Below are positions 24,917 to 32,319 of a DNA stretch of 32,319 bases, piece by piece (the first letter of the stretch is position 1; each line of letters opens with the position of its first letter). A program made the translations under genes and the position numbers. The notes under the pieces were generated by a model. It saw nothing but the letters and a program-made list of their open reading frames with translations, did no database searches and had not been told where the DNA came from. This DNA comes from Dysgonomonas sp. HGC4 (GTDB lineage Bacteria; Bacteroidota; Bacteroidia; Bacteroidales; Dysgonomonadaceae), in the NCBI RefSeq assembly GCF_001261715.1, contig NZ_CVRU01000155.1, positions 1 to 32,319 of the forward strand, given 5' to 3'.

Positions 24917-25885
24917 TTAAAATCCTGTTGCTTTCAGCTTTAATCCCTCTGTTTCATCTAAACCAAAGATAAGATTTAGATTATGAACAGCTTGCCCCGA
25001 AGCACCCTTCACTAGATTGTCGATGCAAGAAAGAATAAGCAGTTTATTACCATGCTTCTCTACATATAAAACACATTTGTTAGTGTTGACAACTTGTTTT
25101 AGATCAGGATTTTTATCAGTTACTATAACAAAAGGGCTATTCTTATAGAAGTCTTCGTATAGTTTACGAGCATCTTCTTTCGAACCTTCAAAATTCAGAT
25201 AAATACTGGCGAATATACCACGAGTAAAATTACCGCGAACAGGTATAAAATTAATATCTTCTGAGAAATTATTTTGAAGTTGAGTCAATGATTGACGAAT
25301 TTCGCCTAAGTGCTGATGTTCGAAAGCTTTATATACTGAAATATTATTCTCTCTCCAACTAAAATGTGATGTTGCCGAAGGTTTAACCCCTGCCCCTGTT
25401 GATCCCGTAATTGCATTTACATGAACTTCTGTATTCAATAATTGAGCATTAGCTAAGGGCAGTAAAGCCAATTGTATAGCTGTTGCAAAGCATCCGGGAT
25501 TAGCAATTCGTTTTGCTTGCTTTATTCTCTCTTTGTTTAATTCGGGTAAACCATATACAAACTCATGTTCTGCCGATTCTTTACGGTAATCAGTAGACAA
25601 GTCTATAATTTTCAAATTCTCAGGAACTTTATTTGTATCCAAGAATTTTTTAGTGTCACCATGTGCTGTACAGAAAAAGAGTACATCTATTTCGTTATAT
25701 GGAAGCTGATCTGTAAATTTCATATTAGTTTCACCAAGTAAACCTCCATGAACATCGGTTAGCTTATTTCCAGCATTACTAGTACTATTAACGAAAACTA
25801 GTTCTACTTGAGGATGATTAATCAATAAACGAATCAATTCTCCTGCTGTATATCCTGCTCCACCTATTATTCCTGCTTTTATCAT
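24917..25885 (-). CDS. argC: N-acyl-gamma-glutamyl-phosphate reductase (ArgC)
   Basis: Third step of arginine synthesis: NADPH-dependent reduction of N-acylglutamyl phosphate to the semialdehyde. It has 322 residues. The N-terminal Rossmann motif is GIIGGAGYTAGELIRLL (about 5-21), and the catalytic Cys132 is in NPGCFATAIQLALLPL. Further marks are NAITGSTGAGVKPS and HQHLGEI. It follows argG after a 240-base gap that carries a hairpin and two palindromes, so it may have its own control rather than simple read-through. Acetyl versus succinyl substrate cannot be decided from sequence. Confidence 0.93.
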   Translation of the reverse strand: MIKAGIIGGAGYTAGELIRLLINHPQVELVFVNSTSNAGNKLTDVHGGLLGETNMKFTDQLPYNEIDVLFFCTAHGDTKKFLDTNKVPENLKIIDLSTDYRKESAEHEFVYGLPELNKERIKQAKRIANPGCFATAIQLALLPLANAQLLNTEVHVNAITGSTGAGVKPSATSHFSWRENNISVYKAFEHQHLGEIRQSLTQLQNNFSEDINFIPVRGNFTRGIFASIYLNFEGSKEDARKLYEDFYKNSPFVIVTDKNPDLKQVVNTNKCVLYVEKHGNKLLILSCIDNLVKGASGQAVHNLNLIFGLDETEGLKLKATGF

Positions 25886-25900
25886 TTTATTTTGATCGTC

Positions 25901-25940
25901 TATTTAGTAAATAAAAGTATTTAGTGTTATATCACTAAAT
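25901..25940 (-). promoter_or_regulatory. Palindromes in the argC leader
   Basis: TATTTAGTAAATA (25901-25913) is a perfect 13-base palindrome. ATTTAGTG (25919-25926) and CACTAAAT (25933-25940) are perfect inverted arms around TTATAT. Both share ATTTAGT and lie 16-55 bases before the argC start. Between them, on the minus strand, TACTTTTA (25919-25912) is one base off a -7 box. They may form an operator; the protein that binds is unknown. Confidence 0.4.
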
Positions 25941-26060
25941 TATAAATAGGTTCGAGACCCATAGTTATAAAAATAAGAGTTTTTTTAGAAGTATCTTGTC
26001 GTTTGTAGAAAAAAAGAACAACAAAGATCTTAGAATTACCTACTACTTTAGTAAGTATAA

Positions 26061-26095
26061 ATGCAACAGATAGTTATAATTAAATTCTGTTGCAT
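26061..26095 (-). terminator. Hairpin after argG
   Basis: ATGCAACAG (26061-26069) and CTGTTGCAT (26087-26095) pair perfectly over 9 bases with a 17-base loop. It is 31 bases past the argG stop. The tail has only a short T run, so it is a weak terminator or a processing/stability structure that could lower argC expression. Confidence 0.4.
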
Positions 26096-26125
26096 TAAAT
26101 ACTTATTGTTCCTTAAAGTGGTTTC

Positions 26126-27328
26126 TTAGGCTTTATTATTTTTCTTTTGTACGCTGTGAAATACTTTTGTAGGGATAGAGTAAATTTTAGTAAAGCCTTT
26201 TGCATCATCAGCACTCCATGCTTTATTTATTTCTCCATATTCTCCAAATTCGGCTTTCATTAAGTCAAAATCGCTGTCAACACCAACTAATACATAGTTA
26301 TAAGGCATTAATTTGATAGTAACTGTACCTGTTACATTGTCTTGAGAACTTGTAAGGAAAGCCTCAATGTCACGCATTACAGGTTCAAGGTATTGTGCTT
26401 CATGTAGAAACATTCCGTACCAATTGCCTAATTGCTCTTTCCAGTATTGTTGCCATTTGGTAAGAGTGTGCTTTTCTAGCATTTTGTGTGCGTTGATAAT
26501 TACCAACGGTGCAGCGGCTTCGAAACCTACACGTCCTTTAATACCTATAATGGTATCACCAATATGCATATCGCGACCTATTGCAAAAGCCGAAGCTATT
26601 TCTTCAATTTTATTAATCGCCTCTATTTTATTAGTATATTTTTTTCCGTTTACTCCGGCTATTTCTCCTTGTTCAAAATCAATGGTTAGAATCTCCGATT
26701 CTTTTTTAATCAATTGAGAAGGATATGCTTCTTCGGGTAAGGTTTGGTTCGATTTCAATGTCTCTTTACCACCTATACTTGTTCCCCAAAGACCTTTATT
26801 TATAGAGTATTCCATTTTAGTGAAATCTGCTTCATAACCATGTTTTTTAAGATAATCAATCTCATATTCACGGGTTAAGATCATATCACGTGTTGGAGTT
26901 ATTATTTCTATTTCGGGAGCTAATACATCAAAAGTCAAATCGAAACGTACCTGATCGTTACCTGCACCTGTACTACCATGTGCAACTGCATCAGCCCCTA
27001 TTTCCTTTGCATAATTAATAATGGCTATTGCTTGAAATATACGTTCAGAACTTACTGATATAGGATAAGTTCCGTTTCTCAGAACGTTTCCAAACACCAT
27101 ATACTTGATGCTCTTCTCGTAATATTCTTGTGTAACATCTAATGCTACGTGTTTTATTGCTCCTAATTTATAGGCTTTTTCTTCAACTATCTTTAGTTCG
27201 TCCGGCGAGAAACCTCCGGTATTAGCTATAGCTGTATATACTTCGTATCCTTTTTCTTCGGACAAATATTTGGCACAAAATGAAGTATCTAATCCTCCAC
27301 TAAAAGCTAAAACGACTTTCTTTTTCAT
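26126..27328 (-). CDS. argG: Argininosuccinate synthase
   Basis: Joins citrulline and aspartate with ATP to give argininosuccinate, the penultimate arginine step. It has 400 residues, normal for the family. The ATP pyrophosphatase P-loop is at the N terminus (VVLAFSGGLDTSFCAKYL). Other marks are AHGSTGAGNDQVRFD with the nucleotide and citrulline contacts, and YSINKGLWGTSIGGKE. The start overlaps the stop of the preceding GNAT gene by 4 bases (ATGA at 27328-27325), showing translational coupling. argH, which completes the pathway, is not in the window. Confidence 0.95.
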   Translation of the reverse strand: MKKKVVLAFSGGLDTSFCAKYLSEEKGYEVYTAIANTGGFSPDELKIVEEKAYKLGAIKHVALDVTQEYYEKSIKYMVFGNVLRNGTYPISVSSERIFQAIAIINYAKEIGADAVAHGSTGAGNDQVRFDLTFDVLAPEIEIITPTRDMILTREYEIDYLKKHGYEADFTKMEYSINKGLWGTSIGGKETLKSNQTLPEEAYPSQLIKKESEILTIDFEQGEIAGVNGKKYTNKIEAINKIEEIASAFAIGRDMHIGDTIIGIKGRVGFEAAAPLVIINAHKMLEKHTLTKWQQYWKEQLGNWYGMFLHEAQYLEPVMRDIEAFLTSSQDNVTGTVTIKLMPYNYVLVGVDSDFDLMKAEFGEYGEINKAWSADDAKGFTKIYSIPTKVFHSVQKKNNKA

Positions 27329-27963
27329 TGGTCTGTATCTTTTAATTTTTTCAGTAAATCTTTTATCTCCGGCTTATCTTCATGTGTTTTTGGATCATAA
27401 AGCATTGCAGTACAAATACAATATTTGCGGTCTGTGCGGGTCAATACATCATAATTAACACAACCTTGACAACCTCTCCAGAAAGCTTCATCATCCGTTA
27501 ATTGAGCAAAAGTAACAGGTACATATCCCAAATCGGTATTGATTTTCATGACAGCAGCACCCGACGTTAACCCAAATACCTTTGCATCAGGAAATCTATG
27601 ACGACAAAGAGCAAAAGCCATCTGCTTGATACGCTTAGCTAAACCATGCCCTCGGAATTTATCAACAACAATAAGCCCCGAATTGGCAACAAATTGTTTA
27701 TTACCCCAAGTTTCTATATAACAGAAACCTGCAAATTCTTTCCCGGCAAGAGCGATGATCGATTTGCCTTCTTTCATTTTAAGCTCCACATACTCGGGAG
27801 AGCGTTTGGCTATACCTGTACCACGCACCTTTGCGGCTGCTTCTATTGTATCTAATATAGTCTGAACATATTCGATATGTTTATCGCTGGCTATTTCGAT
27901 AGTTATTTCTGGTTCTAATTCTTCTTTCATTTTTTTATCTGTCGATAAAATATTGTTGATCAT
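27325..27963 (-). CDS. GNAT acyltransferase in the arginine operon (probable glutamate N-acyltransferase)
   Basis: GNAT-fold acyltransferase of 212 residues. The acyl-CoA binding loop is VVDKFRGHGLAKRIKQMA (about 97-114, R-G-H-G pattern), preceded by strands IIALAGKEFAGFCYIETWG. A C-terminal cysteine set, CxxC-x13-CxC (Cys165, 168, 182, 184), could bind a metal; this is uncommon in GNAT enzymes. It overlaps argR by 4 bases upstream and argG by 4 bases downstream (ATGA junctions), so it belongs to arginine synthesis. The likely role is the first step, N-acetylation or N-succinylation of glutamate; no ArgA or ArgJ is otherwise seen here. An in-frame ATG at 27930 is an alternative start; the ATGA overlap favours 27963. 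Confidence 0.8.
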   Translation of the reverse strand: MINNILSTDKKMKEELEPEITIEIASDKHIEYVQTILDTIEAAAKVRGTGIAKRSPEYVELKMKEGKSIIALAGKEFAGFCYIETWGNKQFVANSGLIVVDKFRGHGLAKRIKQMAFALCRHRFPDAKVFGLTSGAAVMKINTDLGYVPVTFAQLTDDEAFWRGCQGCVNYDVLTRTDRKYCICTAMLYDPKTHEDKPEIKDLLKKLKDTDQ

Positions 27964-28418
27964 TTCATATTTGGAATAAAGGAGGAAAGAGATGCTAGCA
28001 CTTCTTCTCTGCTAATATTATCTTTGGGTATTATTAATATCGTATCGTCTCCGGCAACAGTACCTAGTATTGTTTGGTTAGCTTTTGAATCTATTTCTCC
28101 GGCAATAGCCATAGCATATCCGGGGCGAGTTTTTATAACTGCCAGTTGTCCAGAGAATTCAATACTAAGAAAACCAAATGATGATAGAGGCATTATATTA
28201 TCGGGCGAATTTACAATTGCATCAGCCAATTGATATGCATAATTACCTCTTGGTGTTGGTGCTTTTATAATTTTCAGCTCTTTTATATCACGAGAAAGTG
28301 TTGCTTGTGTCACATCAAACCCTTTGTTTATTAGGGCATTTAGAAGCATATCCTGATTGGTTATATCCTCAGATAATATAACTTCTTTGATGGTTGTATG
28401 TCGGATTTTCTTTCTCAT
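27960..28418 (-). CDS. argR: Arginine repressor ArgR
   Basis: Arginine-sensing transcriptional regulator, 152 residues. The N-terminal winged helix is at about 1-70 (NQDMLLNALINKGFDVTQAT, LSRDIKELKIIK, with the T-Q-A-T-L-S-R-D recognition segment). The C-terminal domain (about 80-150) forms the hexamer and binds arginine; the conserved GTVAGDDTILII carries the GDD acidic pair. It is the first gene of the argR-GNAT-argG unit, linked to the next gene by an ATGA overlap. ARG-box-like sequence lies right in front of its start, which supports feedback on the whole unit. Confidence 0.93.
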   Translation of the reverse strand: MRKKIRHTTIKEVILSEDITNQDMLLNALINKGFDVTQATLSRDIKELKIIKAPTPRGNYAYQLADAIVNSPDNIMPLSSFGFLSIEFSGQLAVIKTRPGYAMAIAGEIDSKANQTILGTVAGDDTILIIPKDNISREEVLASLSSFIPNMK

Positions 28419-28420
28419 TT

Positions 28421-28476
28421 TGAATAAATATACATTTTATTCTGCAAATTTATACATAATATTGTATATTCAAACA
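28421..28476 (-). promoter_or_regulatory. argR promoter with ARG-box-like repeats
   Basis: Minus-strand promoter: TTTG (28474-28471), 18 bases, TAAATTTG (28452-28445). Overlapping it, TGAATAAATATACA (28421-28434) matches the ARG-box core TGAATwwwwATTCA at all but one position. A weaker copy is TGCAAATTTATACA (28443-28456), 22 bases away, near the 21-base phasing of paired ARG boxes. The second site covers the -7 box. The ARG-box consensus comes from Escherichia and Bacillus, so its use here is an inference. Confidence 0.4.
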
Positions 28477-28541
28477 TATTTGAGATTATTTTTTGTATAT
28501 ATTGATGCTAAAAAACGATTTTGTATTAAGTAAAGGTGCTT

Positions 28542-29681
28542 TTATTTAATTAGAAGTATGCGGACAATATTTTCGATAGTTCTTTCAACATTTTCTTTTC
28601 CTTTCGAAAGAGCTTCTTCCAGAGAAACTGCTTGTGGTAAAATTCCCAGAATTGCATCAAAACCACAGTCATATAGTTGATTTATACCTTCACCTATATA
28701 TCCGGCAATGGCAATCACTTTTTTGTTTTCAGACTTAGCTACTAGAGCAACTCCATAGGGAGTTTTTCCGTATTGTGTTTGAAAATCAATACCCCCCTCA
28801 CCTGTAAATACAAAATCTGCTTGTTTGATAATTTCTTTTAAGTTGGTGTAGTTGATGATAATATCTATACCTCGTTTTAGTTTTGCATTTGTAAATGCAA
28901 GAAGACCTGCACCCAAACCTCCAGCAGCACCTGCACCAGGAATGTTTGCAATATCTTTATTTAGTTGTTGTTTTATTATTTCAGAATAATGATAAAGTGC
29001 ATTATCTAAGATTTCTACCATCTGAGGCGTAGCTCCTTTTTGAGGACCAAATACTTTAGATGCTCCTGTTTCGCCATACAAAGTATTAGTTACATCACAG
29101 GCAACTTCTATTTCAATATTGTCTAAACGAGAATCAAGTTTCGATATATCAATTTTTGCAAGTTGAGATAGTGCTTCGCCTCCAAATGGTAATTCACGAT
29201 CTTGTTTATCTAAGAAGCGTGCACCTAATGCTTGGGCAAGCCCCACTCCACCATCATTTGTTGAGCTGCCTCCTATTCCTAGGATTATTTTCTTTATGCC
29301 TTTATCTAAACATGCTATGATTAATTGACCTGTACCATATGTTGTGGTAATTAAAGGGTTACGGGTCTTTTCATTTATATACTGAATTCCACTGGCGGAT
29401 GCCATTTCTATCGCGGCGGTTGTTCCATCTCCCAATATTCCGTATTGGGCAATAACAGGATTATTTAGAGGACCTACAACTTCAAGATTATATATTGTAC
29501 CGTGGGTTGCATCTACTAATGATTGAACTGTACCTTCTCCCCCATCTGCCATCGGAACTTTGATACAGTTTGCATTGGGAAGTACTTTTCTTATGCCTTT
29601 TTCCATAGCCTCACATACTTCTTGTGCAGTCATAGAGCCTTTAAAAGAATCTGGTGCTAAAACAAATGTTAGATTTTCCAT
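28542..29681 (-). CDS. Glycerate kinase (GlxK family)
   Basis: Phosphorylates D-glycerate with ATP (family members form 2- or 3-phosphoglycerate). It has 379 residues, normal length. Family marks are VLAPDSFKGSMTAQEVCEAM at the N terminus, PMADGGEGTVQSLVDA at about 45-60, IEMASASGIQ, ILGIGGSSTNDGGVGLAQALG near 140, IPGAGAAGGLGAGLLAF, and FTGEGGIDFQTQYGKTPYGV. All are intact. It lies downstream of the beta-glucosidase gene in the same direction but behind a strong terminator, so it is likely a separate unit; a near-match -7 box TAACTTTA is at 29731-29724. Confidence 0.93.
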   Translation of the reverse strand: MENLTFVLAPDSFKGSMTAQEVCEAMEKGIRKVLPNANCIKVPMADGGEGTVQSLVDATHGTIYNLEVVGPLNNPVIAQYGILGDGTTAAIEMASASGIQYINEKTRNPLITTTYGTGQLIIACLDKGIKKIILGIGGSSTNDGGVGLAQALGARFLDKQDRELPFGGEALSQLAKIDISKLDSRLDNIEIEVACDVTNTLYGETGASKVFGPQKGATPQMVEILDNALYHYSEIIKQQLNKDIANIPGAGAAGGLGAGLLAFTNAKLKRGIDIIINYTNLKEIIKQADFVFTGEGGIDFQTQYGKTPYGVALVAKSENKKVIAIAGYIGEGINQLYDCGFDAILGILPQAVSLEEALSKGKENVERTIENIVRILLIK

Positions 29682-29733
29682 CGGTATTTTTATATAAAGT
29701 CTGTTTGTTTTCTGAATGCAATATAAAGTTAAT

Positions 29734-29770
29734 AAAAAAGCTCCTGAAATAATTTTATTTCAGGAGCTTT
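29734..29770 (-). terminator. Terminator of the GH3 gene
   Basis: AAAGCTCCTGAAATAA (29737-29752) pairs perfectly over 16 bases with 29755-29770, with a 2-base centre. A run of A at 29734-29739 gives the T tail on the minus strand. It is 75 bases past the beta-glucosidase stop. Confidence 0.85.
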
Positions 29771-29845
29771 CTGTAAATGATATACTTTCGATTTATAACC
29801 GATTATTTCTGTTGTGCTAGCTAAAGTAATAAAAGGTCTGAACCC

Positions 29846-32182
29846 TTAAATAGTCTCAATGTTTACTACATCCTCTAATTTAATATCTTCAGAAGAAGAG
29901 CCTATCATAATTTTGAATTTTCCGGGTTCTACAATTTGTTTCATTTGCTGATCAATGATTGAGAAATCGTTTTTAGAAAGTTCAAATGATACAGTTTTAC
30001 TTTCACCTTTTTTCAGATTAATACGTGAGAAGTGTTTTAGTTGTTTTACCGGACGAACTGTAGATGCAACTTCATCGCGTATATAAAGTTGAGCAACTTC
30101 ATCGCCATCAAAATTACCAGTATTTGTAATTGTAAATTCTGCCGTGTAACTTGTATTATTTACTTTGCGAATAGCTAGATTACTATATTCAAAAGATGTA
30201 TAGCTTAAGCCAAAACCAAAGGGATAAAGTGGAGCTTGAGTCATTTCTACATAATCATGGCTCTTTGGATTTCTCTGATTATAATATACTGGTAATTGAC
30301 CTACTGAACGAGGCACAGAAATAGGCAAACGACCTGCGGGGTTATAATCTCCAAATAGAATATCAGCAATAGCGTTTCCTCCTTCTTGCCCAGGATACCA
30401 TGCTGTAAGAAGTGCATTTGCATTTTCATCAGCCCAGTTCATATTTAATGGACGTCCTTCAATATATACTACAATAACAGGGGTACTTGTTGCTTTTATT
30501 GCTTTTAATAGATCAAGCTGTTTTCCCATTAAGTCTAATGAGACTCTGTCGTATCCTTCGCCACTTTCCATATCGCTGATATTGTCTTTTGAAGCAACGG
30601 CAGCTCCTGTGTCGATATATTTTGTCTTGAAGTCACGAGCGCTTGATCCTCCTACTACAACTATTGCAACATCTGCATTTTTTGCAGCAACAACAGCCTC
30701 TTGTATTTCTAGGTTTGTAGTATCTCTGATTGCTGTTCCTTTTACATATTGAATCTGAGAAGCATTCAGTTTTGATTTAATTCCATCTAAAACTGTCTTT
30801 ATATTATCTCTTTCTTGAGGTGCTGTATAATCTCCTAATTGATTATAGATGTTATCAGCATTGGGTCCTATAACAGCTACTTTTTTTATGTTCTTGTTTA
30901 GAGGTAAAATATTCTTTTCATTTTTAAGAAGAGTAACAGACTCTTGTGCTACTTTACGAGCTAAATCAATATGTTCTTGGTTTCTGATATTTTTAGCTAC
31001 TTGTTTTACATCTACATAAGGATTTTCAAAAAGTCCCATTGCAAACTTCAACCTAAGAACATGTCTAACTGCTTCATCAATAACAGACTCTTTTACTTTG
31101 TTGTTTTTCACTGCATCAATTAATAGAAAGAAAGCATTTCCGCCTAAATCAACATCCAACCCTGCATTAGCTGATAAAATAGCTGCATCCTGTATATTGT
31201 CTACAACATGGTGGCTTCCTTTCAGACCTTCGATACTACCAAGATCAGAAACTGTAAAACCATTAAATCCCCATTCTTTACGAAGTACATCTTTTAAGAG
31301 GTATTCATAAGAAGTACAAGGAATACCATCAATAGAATTGTATGCAGTCATCACAGATAATGCACCTGCTTTTACTGCTGCTTGAAAAGGAGGCAGATAA
31401 TTTTCTCTAAGGTCTCTCATTCCTACACTATTTGGGTTTCCATTATGACCACCTTTGGGTACACCATAAGCCACAAAGTGTTTAAGGGTTGATATAAGGC
31501 TATTTTTTTTAGTTAAATCGCCACTACCAAAACCTTTTACAAACGCTTCGCCCATGCGAGCTATCAAGATTGGATCTTCTCCATAAGTTTCTTCGGTACG
31601 AGACCAACGAGGTTCTCTAGCTAAATCAAGCACAGGACCATATCCTATGTGTGACCCTTGTAAACGAGCTTCTTGTGCAATGGTAGAACTCATTTTAGTT
31701 AATAACACAGGATTCCAAGTGGCAGCCTGACCTATTGCAGTCGGAAAAACAGTTGTTCCGATAGCCATGTGTCCGTGAGGACACTCTTCTGCTAAAAAGA
31801 TAGGAATTCCTAAACGGGTATTTTCTATAATATATTTTTGAAGAGCATTTCCTGCTTCAGCAGCTAAAGTAGGATTTAATCCGTTTTCTAATGTTTTCTG
31901 AGTCCATGGATCAGCACGGAAAGTTGCCCACAGCATACCGATTTGTCTTTCTTTTACGATATCTTCAAATTTCTTTGACTGTGTAACTTTGTTACCCTTC
32001 TTTTCGTACATCTCCCATCCTAGTGGGCAAAGTAGCTGACCTACTTTTTCTTCAAGAGTCATGCGACTGACTAAATCTTTAGTTCGTTCTTCCGCACTCA
32101 GTTTGGGATTTTTATACTTTGGTTGAGCATATGTATGTCCAAAAGATAAGGCTATACATAAAAGCAGTAATGTGTATTTCAT
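29846..32182 (-). CDS. bglX: Secreted glycoside hydrolase family 3 beta-glucosidase (BglX-like)
   Basis: Exported glycosidase of 778 residues, releasing terminal beta-linked glucose or xylose from oligosaccharides. The signal peptide is MKYTLLLLCIALSFGHTYAQ, so it is probably periplasmic. The GH3 N-terminal barrel (about 30-375) has AERTKDLVSRMTLEEKVGQL, PREPRW-like AREPRWSRTEETYGEDP, and the nucleophile Asp313 in FTVSDLGSIEGL. The GH3 C-terminal domain (about 420-640) holds VTLLKNEKNILPLN and SGEGYDR, and a fibronectin-III-like domain (about 680-760) has TNTGNFDGDEVAQLYI and RPVKQLKHF. All are intact. No SusC/SusD pair or other glycosidase is near, so the natural substrate is open. The promoter is not clear in the 137 bases left before the window edge. 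Confidence 0.93.
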   Translation of the reverse strand: MKYTLLLLCIALSFGHTYAQPKYKNPKLSAEERTKDLVSRMTLEEKVGQLLCPLGWEMYEKKGNKVTQSKKFEDIVKERQIGMLWATFRADPWTQKTLENGLNPTLAAEAGNALQKYIIENTRLGIPIFLAEECPHGHMAIGTTVFPTAIGQAATWNPVLLTKMSSTIAQEARLQGSHIGYGPVLDLAREPRWSRTEETYGEDPILIARMGEAFVKGFGSGDLTKKNSLISTLKHFVAYGVPKGGHNGNPNSVGMRDLRENYLPPFQAAVKAGALSVMTAYNSIDGIPCTSYEYLLKDVLRKEWGFNGFTVSDLGSIEGLKGSHHVVDNIQDAAILSANAGLDVDLGGNAFFLLIDAVKNNKVKESVIDEAVRHVLRLKFAMGLFENPYVDVKQVAKNIRNQEHIDLARKVAQESVTLLKNEKNILPLNKNIKKVAVIGPNADNIYNQLGDYTAPQERDNIKTVLDGIKSKLNASQIQYVKGTAIRDTTNLEIQEAVVAAKNADVAIVVVGGSSARDFKTKYIDTGAAVASKDNISDMESGEGYDRVSLDLMGKQLDLLKAIKATSTPVIVVYIEGRPLNMNWADENANALLTAWYPGQEGGNAIADILFGDYNPAGRLPISVPRSVGQLPVYYNQRNPKSHDYVEMTQAPLYPFGFGLSYTSFEYSNLAIRKVNNTSYTAEFTITNTGNFDGDEVAQLYIRDEVASTVRPVKQLKHFSRINLKKGESKTVSFELSKNDFSIIDQQMKQIVEPGKFKIMIGSSSEDIKLEDVVNIETI

Positions 32183-32319
32183 CAGATAATATTATTTAAT
32201 TATTAGGTAATTGCAATTATTGATATATCTTTTATTTCTTCAATGGAAAAATTCTGCTCATAAAGAATTTATTAAGTCTCGGATAAATTATCTTTTCTAC
32301 TAAATAACTGAAAATAAGA

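Overview
This AT-rich window comes from a member of the Bacteroidota, most likely a Bacteroidales. The evidence is the gene set: a BtuB-type TonB receptor with the long 'KRFSHKAYSAF…VNIGVVAG' leader, a DUF4290 gene beside rimM, a fused KorA, paralogous 'QLNSSDWCDIVF' TonB proteins, and an argR-GNAT-argG-argC cluster. Several gene starts also carry the Bacteroidota promoter pattern TTTG-N20-TAnnTTTG. A Dysgonomonas-like genus would fit the low GC, but that is a guess. No tRNA, rRNA, CRISPR array, insertion sequence or prophage was seen, and most genes are housekeeping or metabolic.

Layout. 1-3948 (minus): a lipoprotein gene overlapping a large Dna2-like nuclease-helicase, ended by a terminator at the window edge. 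4061-7468 (plus): a TetR regulator with a four-half-site operator on its promoter, a BtuB-like TonB-dependent receptor and a small hotdog thioesterase. 7474-8843: a TonB-protein gene broken by a one-base frameshift, then a gap that appears to encode an orphan small RNA with its own promoter and two terminators. 8844-11895 (minus): rimM, DUF4290 and an S41 protease. 12142-15027 (plus): korA and korB. 15228-16061 (plus): an intact paralogue of the broken TonB gene, sharing a 5' leader motif with it. 16166-20312 (minus): purL and a small helical protein. 20455-20808 (plus): a cupin. 20866-28418 (minus): a uracil permease, then the arginine cluster, which reads in transcription order argR, GNAT acyltransferase, argG, argC, a MutS-like ATPase, argD. 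28542-32182 (minus): glycerate kinase and a secreted GH3 beta-glucosidase.

How the genes work together. argR, the GNAT gene and argG are joined by 4-bp ATGA overlaps, so the regulator, a probable glutamate N-acyltransferase and argininosuccinate synthase are co-expressed, with argC and argD following. KorA and KorB form one enzyme. The TonB proteins would energise outer-membrane receptors such as the BtuB-like one here. Convergent genes are separated by strong hairpin terminators that work in both directions.

No clearly new multi-gene system was recognised. The observations most worth a second look are the candidate small RNA at 8620-8815, the frameshifted tonB with its duplicated leader and duplicated 3' end, the TetR operator, and the GNAT enzyme with a C-terminal four-cysteine motif in the arginine operon.
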